Numbered from the stretch's first letter, positions 41,701 to 60,638 are shown. The stretch is 64,000 bases of DNA from Paralichthys olivaceus (GCF_024713975.1 NC_091114.1:2638001-2702000); one strand, 5' to 3'. The notes: a model not told the origin generated them from the sequence alone. Numbers and translations: made by a program.

Positions 41701-44700
41701 AAAAAACGAGGCTGTGTTTCTTTTGTATATTTCACTATAAATGAAAAGCAGTCCTGCACACCGACACACACGTAGATAATACTGCTGCTCCTGTCGCAGA
41801 TGATGAGGTCATTTAAACACAATTTACTCAGTCACAAAGCTGAGGAGGATTTTATAATCACTATGATGGCAAGACCCCCCCCCCCCCCCCCGGCCATTGT
41901 GTACACTACATAGTTCCTAAAAATGTTTTAAGCAACCGTTCAACAATCACATGATCCCTTTCAGCACAGATGATCTCCCATTTCAAACAACCATCACCAA
42001 ACATCAAACAACCTCTATCTACCAATGGCAATGAACTAATTAAGGTATTTAGAGATTGGCTGATATTGTCTAGATAATTAAAGATATTCAGATATTCTTT
42101 ACTTTAAGTGTTACAATACCATGACCCAAACCCTTCCCTGCTAATGTGTAGACAAGACTTTTATACTAGTGCCCAACTGACTGGTCAACTTTATCTTGGC
42201 TAGCACTGCCTCCTACCCTACACCACAATACAATGCCTTGTTCAAACTAGGTCACATGAATGAACAGTGCTAGAGTCCTTTGGCCCTGTAGCCTATTAGT
42301 AAACAAATTCTAAAATGACTGTGTAAAATAGTTTTTTGAGAATATATTTTCTACAGAGGCAGGGCCAGTTTATATGAATGTTGATCACTTCTTAATGAAG
42401 ATGTTTAATGAACATGTTTGGATAAAGCTGAAAGTAAGCTTACCTACTAATAGGCCACAAGTCATGTACCATCTCCTTATTTAGGCCTATGAGGTTTTTC
42501 GTCTGACTTATATAATGATTTATGTACTGCTGTCCGCAGTAACTCGAGTTTTTCGATTATGTATACGCCCTGGCTATCGTGTTGAGCTCATAATAGGTCA
42601 AGATTTACAGAGTCATGTTGTGTCATTCCTCATTTAGAAAGACTTGTGTCTCAAGTGTTGAATTGTGATATGTGATTAAAATACATTGTGGCTCATCGAT
42701 GCTATTCTAATTTAACAAGCAATACTTTCACAGTATTGTCTACCATTTAGTCACACGCAAGTCTGGACTTCTACCAGTGATAAAAACCACAGCTCAAAAA
42801 TAATCTGAAAATAAAGAAGCAAATTGATGAAAGAAAACCTATTTTTGAATGCTTGAAGCAAGGATATGAGACATGCACAAAGCTTAAAAAGCTAAAAGCA
42901 GATTGTGGGGAGGAGGGCGAGTGAGCAGCCACAGGAAATGCTAGGCCCAGGCCACTGGGTGGTGGATGGCATCTCCAGTGCCATTCATCCTCTGGGATCT
43001 GGTTGCTAAGAGGGCTGAGAGAGGGTGGCTTAGATACTAGGGCAGCAAGAAGGTAGGACCATCCCCTCAGGACATCAACCTGATCCATTTTTAGGTTTCT
43101 GCTCTTGTGTGCACAATGTGAACTTGAACTTCTCTGCTTTCTTAAAATAAGGTGGCAATCTTGGGATTATCTTGAACCGAGTGAGGGCTGCTGACCTAAA
43201 TAATGCTCGTTAGCAGGCGGAGCAGGCTGAAATGGATCAGATTGCTAACAGCTGCAGAGGCAACGTTTTACAGGTCTAATTCTTGGCGCCTGTAAAGATC
43301 CTGGAGATCAGCAAGAATAAGCTGCAGGGACTTCTAAGTCAGAGTTATAGGGGTTTCCCATTGACTGCTGGGGATTTTTGCCAATTTGATCGATCACTTC
43401 TAAGGCAACTGAGGCACATTATTCAAAATGTACCATGCGTGTAAATACCTGTAAAAGCTCTGCTGTTTCAGCTCCTGCTTCTCTTACTATGACTATGCAT
43501 ACACACATTTCCTATTGCCATTACAATAATCTAAATATAGCAGTTTGTGGCAGCAGGGGTGGGGGTGGGGAAGAAAATTACACACGCCATATGTCACTGA
43601 AAACAGGAGTTATGCTGCCCTGCTAACATACAATTAGTCCAGCATCTGCAGGTCAGCAGTGTCTGAGACAGATGGGTAGAACATGACTAGTTTTATAGGA
43701 GGAAGGGCAGCTAAAGACCTGTCAAGCTAGGAAAGGAGCTAGACTAAGAGCTGGAGTTCATCATGTTCCCGCATTCTTTGCAGGTCCTTTTTATTTTTAT
43801 TGTTAAATAAAAATAGACCGTTACAAGCAGGAGAGGGGCACTTGAAAGAGGGATGAAGTAGCGCATAGCAGCAGGCCAGCGTGAGAGTACAGGACAGAGG
43901 GAGAACAGGCGAGCAGCGTAAGAGAACCATACACTTGCCTTGAGGAGACTGAATGAGAGATACAGGCGAAGAGGAAAGAAAGGAATCTGAAAAAATAAAA
44001 AGGACAGAAGAATGATCATCCTAGAAGAAAAATAACTCCTATCCACTGCAACCATGGAAATAAAGGCATTCAAATCAGAGGTTAACTTATCCAGCCTTAA
44101 CAACTCTATTTTTACGTTGAAGTTAACAGACGCCCATGCATTTGATCTCATTGTTAACTTCACTTAAGGTACACCAACTTTAATACATGCACTTATATTT
44201 GCTATGCAGGTAAGACCAAGAGGACCCTTTACCTATGAAGCAGGCAAAAGCATTTCTCACTTTGCTTAAATTATTGCTATGAGAAAATAGAAGTGCGTCC
44301 CACAAATGAACTACTACAAAAAGACAATTTGTTCTTAAGTACCTCTTACAAAGTTTATGTTGGTTCTAAAGAAAGTAGCAAGACACAACCAGTTCACGTT
44401 AACCACACACCAAGTATGTGGGCAGTCTTATCCAACACACCTGTCAACATACTTTTGGTCTGGGACTGTTTGGGCGAGGCCTCTAAATTCTCATTGAGGA
44501 AAATGTTAATGCTACAACAAACAATGATAACTTAAACTAGCGTTTTCCTTGTGTTTGATTATCCTCTCGGGCAGGGCGAAAAAAAAACTGCTTCTTCCAG
44601 TTTGTTGTTTTACTACATGTCATTTAGCTGACACTTTTATCCAAAGAATGACTGGTCTGCATGGAGCACTGACATCAACCCCTACAAACATGAAAATAGA

Positions 44701-47700
44701 TGTCAATAAGACCATATAGCACAACATTGCTAATGTTCTTGCAAAATCCTCTCAACCTGTCTCCCATATCTTGTGGTAAGTCTGTGTTAAGAGGGCTGCA
44801 ACCCACACACAGATCTACCACCACAAATGAAAGCCTCCAAAATGATTATAATTATGTCAACACCTCTTAAACAAAGTTTCAACAAACAATGATCATAACC
44901 TACGTAACTTTACAACCTTTAACGTTTCATGTTTGGACAGCTTCCATCCAGAAATCAGCCTCTGTCAGGGTTAAGAGGAAGTCACACTTCATTCTCTTGT
45001 CTTTTAGTTTATAAATGCATCACTTTGGCTACCTGGTGTCCACACTAGTCTGGAGTTTGAGTTGCAGAAATGAAGCCTTTTTTTAAACAATGACACAGAG
45101 AACAACGCTTGCTTCCAGATTGAGTCTTATCAGTCAAGATTCGACTACCAGCAGTGAATGCAAGGCATTGCTAACAATTACTTTCAGTGACAGTTCCACC
45201 GCGTGCCTGCTCTCACTTTCACCATTGCTGTTTCTAGTTTGTAGCTTGTTGCTGCAGAGTAGAGAATACTTCCTGTTTACGCAGCCATGTACATGACCAG
45301 TGTATGTGAATGGTCAGATGATAATGCATTTTCAAGTGTGGTAGTGTGGATGAAGATTATTTGTGATGTGTAGCTAACACGCTTGTTTGAATGTGAATCT
45401 AGCCAGTCATGATTTTGACCGCTCTGTCCTTTTCATTCATTTGAAAGGGAGAAGTGAGCAGATGCAGCTGGGTGGTCATCCAAAATGACTGCATCATGCA
45501 GCAAAGTAATTGAATATGGTTGAACCTTTGCTGCAATGCAACATGATGCCATCTGGCATCCATTCCAAGTGTGCATGCAAGCCCGTTCTTCCTGCTGGAC
45601 ATCTCAGATTGTATTTTGCTTTCTCACTGGCACATGGACTCCAATGCATGCAAGGCCTTGTTTTCAGGCAAGGCTAATGTCTGTCTGGAGGTTCACTGTG
45701 AAAGTTTCAGGTTTACTCAGGGAGGTGCGGCATCTCCCTTCAATACATCAAAACTGGAGGTGGTACAGGCCGAGCAGGTTGGGGTTGCTATGCCCTTGCA
45801 GCGCAACATTCCGTCAGATTCATACAGCTCTCTCAACACAACACACCTTCACTTTTTAAGCATAATCCCATGTCATGGTTCACAAAAAACCTTTTACATT
45901 AGATATAGATAATAGAATGCATTTTCACTATCAAAAAAACTATTTATGGATATAACCATAGGTCAAAATAAGCATAATAAGAGCATAAGATTATATATAT
46001 ATTGCAAAATATGGAAATGGTCATTATGTGAATAGGTCTTTGCAAAATTAACTATGCTTTCTGTTGGAATATGTCAAGCTGTGGAGCTAAAGCCAACATG
46101 CACCAACATACAGATCTAGAGATGATATGAGTTTTGAACACAGCAGAAGAAAGTAGAAACGTCAGGCAATTTGGGTTTCAGTTTTTGCCCGAGGACGCTT
46201 TGGGATGCCGGATGGAGAGATTGATTGTTGGTGGAAAATCACCCTGTTGTCTAGATGTCAAGAACATTTGTGGTGATAAGAGGCGATGCCAGCGTCGATG
46301 TGCTGTAAACAAAAACATGTGATCTCTGCAGCAGAATTAATAGATGACGTCCTGCCTCGGCCTGATGCACCACCCCTAGCCTGAATCCTGCGGAGGATTT
46401 TTCGCTATTGCTAACGTGTCTGTGCAGAGAACCCCCGTGCTACATTATTCATGTTTGAAAGGCAAACTGTGAAGATAGTCCGGACCCAAGCTGCTTAAAT
46501 GATGGACGTTCACTAGATATCCTCAGATTGCTCATAATTCTGCTCTCACATTCAGGTTGCATATGGAACAACAATACTTTTCAGCATAGACCTAATTGAA
46601 GTGTAACCACAGTTATGAACTATGAAGAGAGAGAGATCTGGAATTGAGAGTGAAAATGCATCATAGGCAAATGTCTTTATCAGAAGCAGAGCAGATAAAA
46701 TGCAACAGTTAACTTTTATATGGCAACAATAAATAAGACATCTACTTTCAAAGACCACCAACCAAATATAAGAGATGGCCGATGTGAGTGGTTTTTTTGG
46801 CACTGGGACGAGTTTAATAACTTAACCTTGGATGTTTGAAGTTAAAAATAAAACAATTTTATATAGAGGAGTAGTAAATAACTGTGCTTCAGTTTCTGCT
46901 GGAATCAAGATGATCACGATTGGCTCTGGTCTGGCTGTCGCTTGGGGAAATTTGAATAAAGTTGAGCCAGTTGAGCTCGGCAGGCGTAAAGCCATGTCTC
47001 GTTCACAGTGAATAGCAGCTGTTGCTGTCCTAGCTTTTTTAATCCATATGTGTGAATGGCCCATTAAGACTGCCTTCATGCAGTCAGTCTATACACCAAA
47101 TAACAGCTCCTGCTTTTAATCCTAAATTTACAGATGTGAATCGAAGTCACCTTTGCACTTTACTACACTTTGCATGGAGTTTCTTTACCATCTTTATTCT
47201 CGAGCGTGGTCTTTCATTGTGAGCATTACTTCTTCATTTCAAGTCCACATTTTGGAATGCTTTCCATCGAAACCCTGTTTACTCAGATTTTTGCTCTCAC
47301 TCCGGGACATTTTGAGAATTTAACCTGTCAAAATCCTGCAAGCAACAGAATGCTGTGCTTGGTTTACATCTGATATTGTCCCTTACAGGTGGCCATTGTT
47401 TAACCAGGTTCAGAGGATCACTCGCCAAAATGGATCATGGGATCCACAGGAGTATGATAATAAGATTGGCTTTCAAGTATTTATTATGCTATGATTAATT
47501 ATGCAAACCCCATGGCTAGGCAACAAATAATAAAATTAGTAGAACGTGTTCCAACTTACAAAATGTCAGGGTTTATAAATTGGAAAAGAACAAACATCAA
47601 AAGTAACTATATCAGCATATAGTCATATGTGCTGCCAGCGAGGGATCCCCTGATGTGTTCTCACATCGACTTCTCCTGGATTTCTACGGAGTTTATACTA

Positions 47701-50700
47701 AGAGGCCAGGGGGACAAAGTCCGCAGAAACTGCGGAGGGTCTCACTCAGACATTTGCATTCACACATGCACCTCCTCCCAAGAAAATACAGAGTAACTGT
47801 GGGGTTCCTTGCATGTAGAGGGAGAGTAGAGGTTTGGTAAGTATTTGAAAGAGACAACGGGGACTTGAGTGAAAACATTTCAAAATCTGAACACGAAATG
47901 AAGAAATACATGCTCTCAAGATGAAAGTTCACACTCTTGAGCAAAGATAGGAAAGAAACGGCATCAAAGCAAAACGCTTTTGCCTTATAGGAAGTGATGG
48001 TGCAGGGTGGGTCTAAGGCTGTGCTTGCCATTTCTGCCCTGGTGCTGAAGCTATCCTATCCACCCCTGAGGGCTATCTGATTGCCTCGCTGACCTCTGTG
48101 CTATGGTCTGCTCCAGCAGGGTGTATAGGGAGGGGGGCGGTCGCCTTATAAAGGAAAGTGGAGAGAGGGGGGGGCTGAAAGAACTCCGTGTTCTTTGAAG
48201 CATTGCTTGTAAGTTTCACTTTCAAGTGCTTTGGCGTGAACACCCATCTTAATCTGTGAATAAGATCTTTTAGGTGTGGTGAAATGAGATTATTAAACAA
48301 CCCTGATGGTAATGATAGGAGAATAGTCACAAAAATCTGATCCATGCATGTGACCAACTTTTTCCAGACTGACTACAGCTTTAGGAGGGATGAGTTTGTG
48401 TTTATTCATTTTGTGTTGCATTTCTCACTTACTGGAATGTTACTAACTACAGCAATTAGAATATAATGTATATCTATACCAAAAACTGAGGAATATAACA
48501 ATATTCTACTGCTTTCTTCTCTGACCACTGTGAAAATTAACAGAATGTAACTTGGGTTTTGATGCCTAAAAATAAAGGTTAGTCTGATTCGATTAGGAAA
48601 CATGAAAACAGTTGTTATATAAATTATAAATCAGTAAGCTCAGAATAAATGGTGAGAGGGCAACTAGTGTGTTATGTTGAAAGTAAGGGGAAAAAAAAAA
48701 AACATTGACTCATTTCTGATTGTGAGATTAAATATAATGCAGCAGTGAAGAAATGTATTCCATGGCCAAGTTCCTCTGAAAATCTGATGCAATGTAGTTT
48801 AAGAAATTAGGTCTTCATCATGAAGTGTGCCACTTCCTTTGTGACTAGTGTCACTCATCAGCGTGCGAGTCAAGTGAAATGGGACTCATCTGCAGGAAGA
48901 AGCTGCGAAGGCGGAGCAGGCCATCTTATATCTGTGACGTCCACAGACTGGGAGATAAACCTTGTACAGATATCTATAGAAAGATTTCTATGATAAGCAC
49001 AAAACTATAGTATGAATGTGGCAGTCATTCAGGGATGTATACAGTACAGGCTTGGGTCAATGATTATGTTTTTTTCAACGGTGACACTGATACTGATCAA
49101 GGAGACTGATGGAATCTTTGGAAATGAAATGTGTACATTTGCAGTATTTAAATCTCAGTATCAAAATTGAGAATGAAAAACAAAGACCCAAACTACTGCT
49201 TTCATTTTTTAGTCCACCCCCATATATCAATGAAGGTAGGCTAAATAACTAACTGTGAAACCCAATACAGCTCTACAGCACCACACATCACATCCTCCAA
49301 GATGATCACAACACACCTCTCAAACAATTTCACTGAAAGCTGAACATTTGAACCTTTATTAAGAGGATTTATTGCAATACTGTGGCATACTAGAATGCAT
49401 TAGTTTAACTAGGGGTTCCTAATAAACTGACAAATGTATATTTGCAAAGACCTGTCTGCCTGGGATTTATTGGTTACTTTTGGTGCAGTTCTCACCTGGG
49501 AACAGCTAATATGAATTGGTATAATGACATATGATGTTCTTTAATTTACAAAATAGTTTCATCATATGTTACAATCAGCGCTTTCCCTACATTGGGAGTA
49601 GAACATAAGCATTTTTGTGCTAAACTGAATATATTCTCACATCTCTTTGAAGCTTAGGTGTTAAAAATGCAGTTTGTCCTTAATGGAGAGAGTAACTATG
49701 TAACTGGCTGTTTGCAGCATTAGTAGGTTGCTGGGCTAGTGACTGTTTGAGCCCGTCTCTACTGAGTCAGAGCGAATCAGCCATAAAAGTGTTTGGTTGG
49801 TCCAGTTTAACCTGCAGTAGTTTCTGAAGAACATGTTCTGCTCCCACAGAGGGAATTCATTCATGGAGAGTGGAAATTTGTGTTTAGCGTCTCCTAACAT
49901 CTTTCCAGCAGAAATCAACCAGAAACAAAATCTGTCGCAGATGGTGAGCTAAGAAAGAATGAAGTGTGACAAATGTTAAAAGTCAAAGAAAATAAAGACG
50001 TGAAAGGAAGGAGAGTAGTGTATTTCAATATTGTAATGATAATTATAATATTGTGAAGATGATAATGGTTTAAAATGATGTTCTTTTTTCAAAATGGACA
50101 ATGGCCCAGCCATTTAACTGCTAGCCATGGAGCTTCATCTGCGCCACATATACAGTCCTCCCTCCACCCCTCAGTTAGCCGGGGAAACCTGACATTAATT
50201 TGGTCATAGGTTTTTGCTCATATCCTAAAATCGCATGATCACTGCACAAATGAATGCACCCGAATGCAGTACGTATCACGGTGCAATCCTAGTAAATTCC
50301 ATTTGAAATTTCCTGTATCATCTCATACTCCAAGTTCAAACTCCCTAGAGCACAATGCGCCACACCCTGCCACACTCAGCTGACGCCCTACGAACACATG
50401 TGCCATAATTCTTTAAGCCTTTTAATCCTTTTCATTAACTGAACATGGCTTCCAAGGATTTTCAAATGGCTCTTGTGTGGTGGCTGATTGAGCCACGGAG
50501 TCCAATCAGACAGCTTAAATCTGCACACATACATACATGCACACATACGCACAGATGGCAAAGCTGCCACTCCCTGACACAACCTGTGATATGGGAGACA
50601 ACACTGGTCCTTTGTGTTGATTAGGCTCGTCTCGCCTGTAACTTGACAAACTGCAAATACTACATCAAGGAGCATGATGAGTTATTAGAGAGAAATGAAT

Positions 50701-51612
50701 GATGGCAGTGGAGCTCATGAGGCCTGATGCTTTGTTCGGTTACTATTATGAAGACGACACACACAAAAAAAAAAGGGGGCAATGCGCCTTTAAGAGGTCC
50801 TCCCTTCGCTGGCAGTTGCCCAGTAACAATGCATCTGCAGTGCAGAGCATCGCCGATGACGCTTTTGTCACACCAGGGGCTACTGTCAAAACTGTCATTT
50901 TAAGGTTTCAGCGCCTAAAACACAGACAATTCGATTAGCACGTGAAGCACATATTGACAATATTAGCAGTGGTTGGGACACACTTCAATTCGGCTGACAT
51001 GGAAAGCGTTGAACAGCATGTATTTTGGATGCATTTCCACAGTAGCCTCATTATTCGAGCAGTGTAACGCCGCTCATTAGCAAACAGAACCAGCCCATGA
51101 TTCAGGGCCGAATGTCTTGTGCGGTAACGTGTCTCACCTCATGCTCTGACACATCGGCTACTGTTAGCGAGGGAACATGGTTGACTTTGACAGATCCTTT
51201 AAAGGGGCTTTTGCTCGGCGATAGCACCACATGCAGTGTGGGCAGATCGAAGCGACACGCCGTTAAGAGCATGTCCGGATATGTTAGCCACCACAGGTGT
51301 TTCTCTGTAAAGCCGAAACAAGCTCACACAACCGACAACAGACAGAATGAGAAAAAATATATATGCGATTATTCGATAGCTACATTTCTATGGCGCTAAC
51401 CTGCGAACATGCCTGTGAGTAAACACGAAGCACACATGAGCAGCGATTCATGTCAAAGACCTTACGTTGCAGTTAGCATTTCACATTTAGCTAGCTAAGG
51501 TAACGTCAGGCTGTTGCTTACCGGACAGCTTTGAATCTTTGGCAGCGGAATTTTGCCCATCGGCCAACCCTTGCGACGATGATATCTGCGCGGACTGAGT
51601 CATCGGATCCAT
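26709..51612 (-). CDS. rtn3: reticulon 3, long isoform
   Basis: Eight coding exons on the minus strand: 51612-51522, 40451-37830, 31853-31646, 30541-30403, 28759-28690, 28182-28136, 26942-26884, 26757-26709. They total 3285 nt and encode 1094 residues, with all phases consistent. Inner RHD exons of 208, 139, 70, 47 and 59 bp match the conserved reticulon pattern. RHD residues 905-1094 contain two long hydrophobic hairpins (about 918-955 and 1021-1055) around a polar loop, and a C-terminal KRSKTE basic ER tail. RTN3 rather than another reticulon is indicated by [10 protein letters not shown] (about 182), [15 protein letters not shown] (about 351-365) and [16 protein letters not shown] near 830. 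The role, from the family, is shaping tubular ER; the long form acts in ER-phagy in mammals. Candidate LC3-interacting motifs are FEVL (about 189), FDAV (208) and YEVV (446). The start has a strong context (AAAAATGG). Confidence 0.95.
26884..26942 (-). CDS. rtn3: rtn3 59-bp RHD exon
   Basis: Encodes [20 protein letters not shown], matching [20 protein letters not shown] of human RTN3. This is the amphipathic helix that follows the second hairpin. Donor CCAA|GTGAGT. Confidence 0.95.
28136..28182 (-). CDS. rtn3: rtn3 47-bp RHD exon
   Basis: Encodes [16 protein letters not shown], the end of the second membrane hairpin. Human has the equivalent LIFSVPIVYEKYK. Confidence 0.95.
28690..28759 (-). 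CDS. rtn3: rtn3 70-bp RHD exon
   Basis: Encodes [19 protein letters not shown] and onward, the core of the second hairpin, almost identical to human [19 protein letters not shown]. Confidence 0.96.
30403..30541 (-). CDS. rtn3: rtn3 139-bp RHD exon (66-loop)
   Basis: Encodes the hydrophilic loop between hairpins, from [14 protein letters not shown] to [13 protein letters not shown]. The end is invariant in reticulons. The first half ([11 protein letters not shown]) is more diverged from human AYLDVDITLSS. Confidence 0.96.
31646..31853 (-). CDS. rtn3: rtn3 208-bp RHD exon (first hairpin)
   Basis: Encodes [18 protein letters not shown], a long hydrophobic hairpin ending [15 protein letters not shown], then GHPFK. 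This is the defining reticulon segment. It is entered in phase 1, the same phase at which exon 1 ends. Confidence 0.97.
31854..37829. other. rtn3 intron between the long exon and the RHD exons
   Basis: About 6 kb, AT-rich. Contains the second copy of a dispersed repeat (33400-33770) and, on the plus strand, a TATA-like element at about 35588 (GCATATAAAACAGAG). No exon was recognised. Confidence 0.5.
33400..33770. repeat. dispersed repeat, copy 2
   Basis: Shares ordered blocks with 1194-1640: TTCAAAATAAAAGCTCTGTAATTCA, TCAGTCCAAT, AAGTCCAAATCA, GCGAGATATGC then ACAGACAGACAGAC, TTTTGTGGGTGGGC. It is intronic here. Confidence 0.4.
37830..40451 (-). CDS. rtn3: rtn3 2622-bp exon specific to the long isoform
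   Basis: Acceptor GGTGATGCAG|ACAAAAG, donor TTATCAG|GTAACG, phase 1 at both ends, exactly 874 codons, so it can be skipped without a frameshift. Very acidic and Pro/Ser-rich. Order: [15 protein letters not shown] near 83-97, six KSPTE repeats (about 118-150), [24 protein letters not shown], an acidic block [13 protein letters not shown] (about 435-448), [16 protein letters not shown], and a final helix [18 protein letters not shown]. An upstream in-frame Met-containing stretch is intronic, because the acceptor phase fits exon 1 exactly. Confidence 0.95.
40071..40195 (-). repeat. rtn3: coding 21-bp minisatellite (KSPTE repeats)
   Basis: Six tandem seven-residue units of the form KSPTE[TI][PQS] on the minus strand, with GTTTCAGTGGGAGATTTTGG as the plus-strand unit. 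The third unit has Ser for Thr (KSPSET). Each unit carries an S-P site for proline-directed kinases. Confidence 0.9.
41875..41891. repeat. poly-C run
   Basis: Seventeen consecutive C, an assembly-error-prone homopolymer inside rtn3 intron 1. Confidence 0.9.
49400..49450. repeat. fragment of the ATTAGGTACACC-type repeat
   Basis: GGGGTTCCTAATAAACTGACAAATGTATATT resembles the opposite strand of the element at 10030-10260 (GTGTACCTAATAAAGTGGCC...). Only the end is preserved. Confidence 0.35.
51522..51612 (-). CDS. rtn3: rtn3 first coding exon
   Basis: ATG in the context AAAAATGG, 30 codons ([15 protein letters not shown]...AAKDSKLS) plus one base, donor CTGTCCG|GTAAGC. Phase 1 allows splicing either to the 2622-bp exon or straight to the 208-bp RHD exon, giving 1094 or 220 residues. 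Confidence 0.88.
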
Positions 51613-52737
51613 TTTTGCTGTGGTTTCGAGACAAATTGACGGTCGCCTCTGATCGGATGGTTCGACTTGTCCCTCGAAGGTGTCGACGTCGTCTGACTTT
51701 CCTCAAAAATAAAAATTCCCCAAGAGCGGGACACGGGTCGTCACCTTGACTCAGCGGCGGAGCACTGAGAGAAAGACAGAGATGGTTGGAAACAAGGCGG
51801 ACTGAGGAGAGAGGAGGAGGAGGAGGAGGAGGAGGAGGAAAACATGTCGGGCTGAGACGCCTTCAAAGTCTCCGCTGAGCCTCCGAAATCTCCACTTCAA
51901 CCACACCAGCAGGGCTTTGCTCAAGTGCAATAACATAAAACCCCCAGTTGTTGTTATCAATATAACTCGATTCAACATCCGTGTCCATTGATTTTTTTCA
52001 AACACATCCCTGTGACTTTCTTAGCAGCAAAATTAAATTATTTTGTTAATAATCCCCTATTTTTATGAAGTTCAATCATGGTTGGGAAAAATTCGACAGC
52101 AATGGAAGGCATCAAAAGGAATATTCTTGAACACAGACACCATGTTGTCATATTGTGAACCTGCTCTGAACGGAAGTGGGGGTTTATTTTTTTATTTTGG
52201 CCATTAACGATCATAACACGTGTGGTTGTACTGTGTGGTATTATTAAAATATTTATTATTTTTGTAATTGTGGGTAGACTATATAACGGATGTGTGTGTT
52301 GATCTGATTGCAAACACACCCAGGAGGCCGTATTGATTAAACACTGTTTATTCAGGACGGTTTACAGTGAGCGTTTCACTGTGGCCTGTTTTCCATTATG
52401 TAATGTTTACCTTTGTTCAGTTTCCAAGCGACTGCCCGTCGCATAAAGGCACCATGCTGCCCCCTCCTGGGAGGCGCGACGAATATTTACTACGAACTCC
52501 ATTTCCCGGCATACACCGGACGAGCTCGTGTGCGGAGCGGCGTAGATCTCGCAACCATGCGCACGGGGCCCGGCGGCGTTCGAGCGCGGGGGACAGCGAT
52601 CCGCGCGGATGCTTGCGAGATCTGCGGTGCTGCGCTAACGTAGAAGGGCTGGTAACACACTTTCGGACGGAGTGAACTGCGCGGCAAAAGAAGGGAGACA
52701 CAAACAAAAACATGTGGCGGAGGCTTTGAGATAACGG
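51613..52737. promoter_or_regulatory. bidirectional rtn3/men1 promoter region
   Basis: Separates divergently transcribed rtn3 (ATG at 51612, minus) and men1. A GAG triplet run at 51811-51839 is probably in or near the rtn3 5'UTR. The men1 side from about 52440 is CpG-rich (GGAGGCGCGACG, GGGCCCGGCGGCG). ACTACGAACTCC followed by TTTCCCGGCAT at 52490-52512 partly matches a ZNF143/Staf site. A likely non-coding men1 first exon ends at ATAACGG|GTATGT (52737/52738). Confidence 0.5.
51811..51839. repeat. GAG trinucleotide repeat
   Basis: About nine GAG units. On the minus strand this is a CTC repeat upstream of the rtn3 start codon, a pyrimidine-rich tract typical of promoters or 5'UTRs. Confidence 0.9.
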
Positions 52738-54062
52738 GTATGTAATCTATCACACGCGGCGTGGGCGAGGGCTGGTGTGGGGGGGGAATCGGTGTAGCGG
52801 GACATTGCGGGGATGTGGTTCTCGGGAGCGCTAAGGGAATTAGCTTTGTGCAAAAGTGGTGACTAAAGCTAACTAGTAGCCCGTTAGCTTGTTAGCCGCT
52901 CCTGACAACAGTCGTCATTCAGCCATGCTGCTCTCAAACCGCTAGTCCCGGTGTGGGCTCTCCCTCTCTCTCTCTCTCCGGTTCAGGTTATCCTCCGTAC
53001 ACTATCCGTATTATTTACACTCGTTAGCGTTTACTGTACAACCCAGCGCCGGTCTTATATGGCAAGCTAACTTAACTTTAAAAGGTTAGCCGGTTAGCTT
53101 GCGTTAACCAACCGGGCTAACGAGTTAACACGTCGGATCGGGTCTTTCGGGGGGTGTGGAATGATAAAGCGTGGGAAATGAGCAGGACACGTGTCGCGGG
53201 TTGAATCGCGGAGAGCGAGTTGAGAGAGCTTTCAGCAGCTTTGTATTGAATGGATGTGTGTAGCGGTGGGAGTGCCCCGCCCACCACAGCGCCATATAGT
53301 CCGTGTTAGCTGCATTGATGTAACCAGCATTATGCAACGAGTCAAAGCTGCTCAGCCGGGGGGGTCAGTGTTATTGAGAACCGTACTGTTAGAAATCATC
53401 CTTATGTTATCGATCATGAATCCTGAGAGTCCACCAAGTCTGATCTAATATGTGACGAGAGATGTTGCTGTGCTTATCGGGAGAGGACACACCAGTGAAA
53501 CCGTTTTCATTCTCAGGGAGCTGTTTATTACAAATCCGAGAAATAATAACCAGTTAAAACTAATAGAACACAAAGTTTGGAGGAACAAGTAGTATTTCTT
53601 TGTAGTTATTTCCTTTGCTAAATTGATTTCATTAGTATTATTGTGTTTTTTTTAATTTAATTATCTTTTTGTGTGATTTATTTATTCAGGAATCCAACTT
53701 TCTGTTCATTTTCAGCATATTACACAGAGGGAAATTCAAAAATTGAATGGCAAGTCTTGGTGATTATCTATATATAGTGGTTCTCCTTTTTGAGTAATGT
53801 TTACAAAAAAATGCAGTGAGCCGTGGAAAGTCCTGAGCCCTGTTTAAAATTGAAATGAGCGGATTTTGAAGATCTACATGGGTTTGGAGTTTGGAGAGCC
53901 ACACCTACGACAGGGAACTCAGGAAAAGTAGAATCTCGGACTTGTCAGAGCCTTATTTTGATTTTACCTTCTTTCTGCAGATGGTTTGTTGAAATGACTG
54001 CTGTGTCAAATTCAGTATTGCAGGTGAGGAGAACATCTCGCTTGTGACGGACAGTGGACACC

Positions 54063-60638
<6,576 letters not shown>

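Larger units (their letters stand above)
40452..51521. other. rtn3 intron 1
   Basis: About 11 kb of AT-rich DNA. Holds a C run at 41875-41891, a repeat fragment at about 49405-49445 and scattered ORFs without family resemblance. A GC-box-like GGGGGGCGG next to CTTATAAAGG on the plus strand (about 48132-48152) is the only promoter-like spot noticed. Confidence 0.5.

Noticed and set aside
42771..43088. Minus-strand ORF beginning [14 protein letters not shown], considered as an alternative rtn3 first exon
   Set aside because: Composition is ordinary, no resemblance to known reticulon starts, and no clear donor in phase 1 was found to join the next exon.
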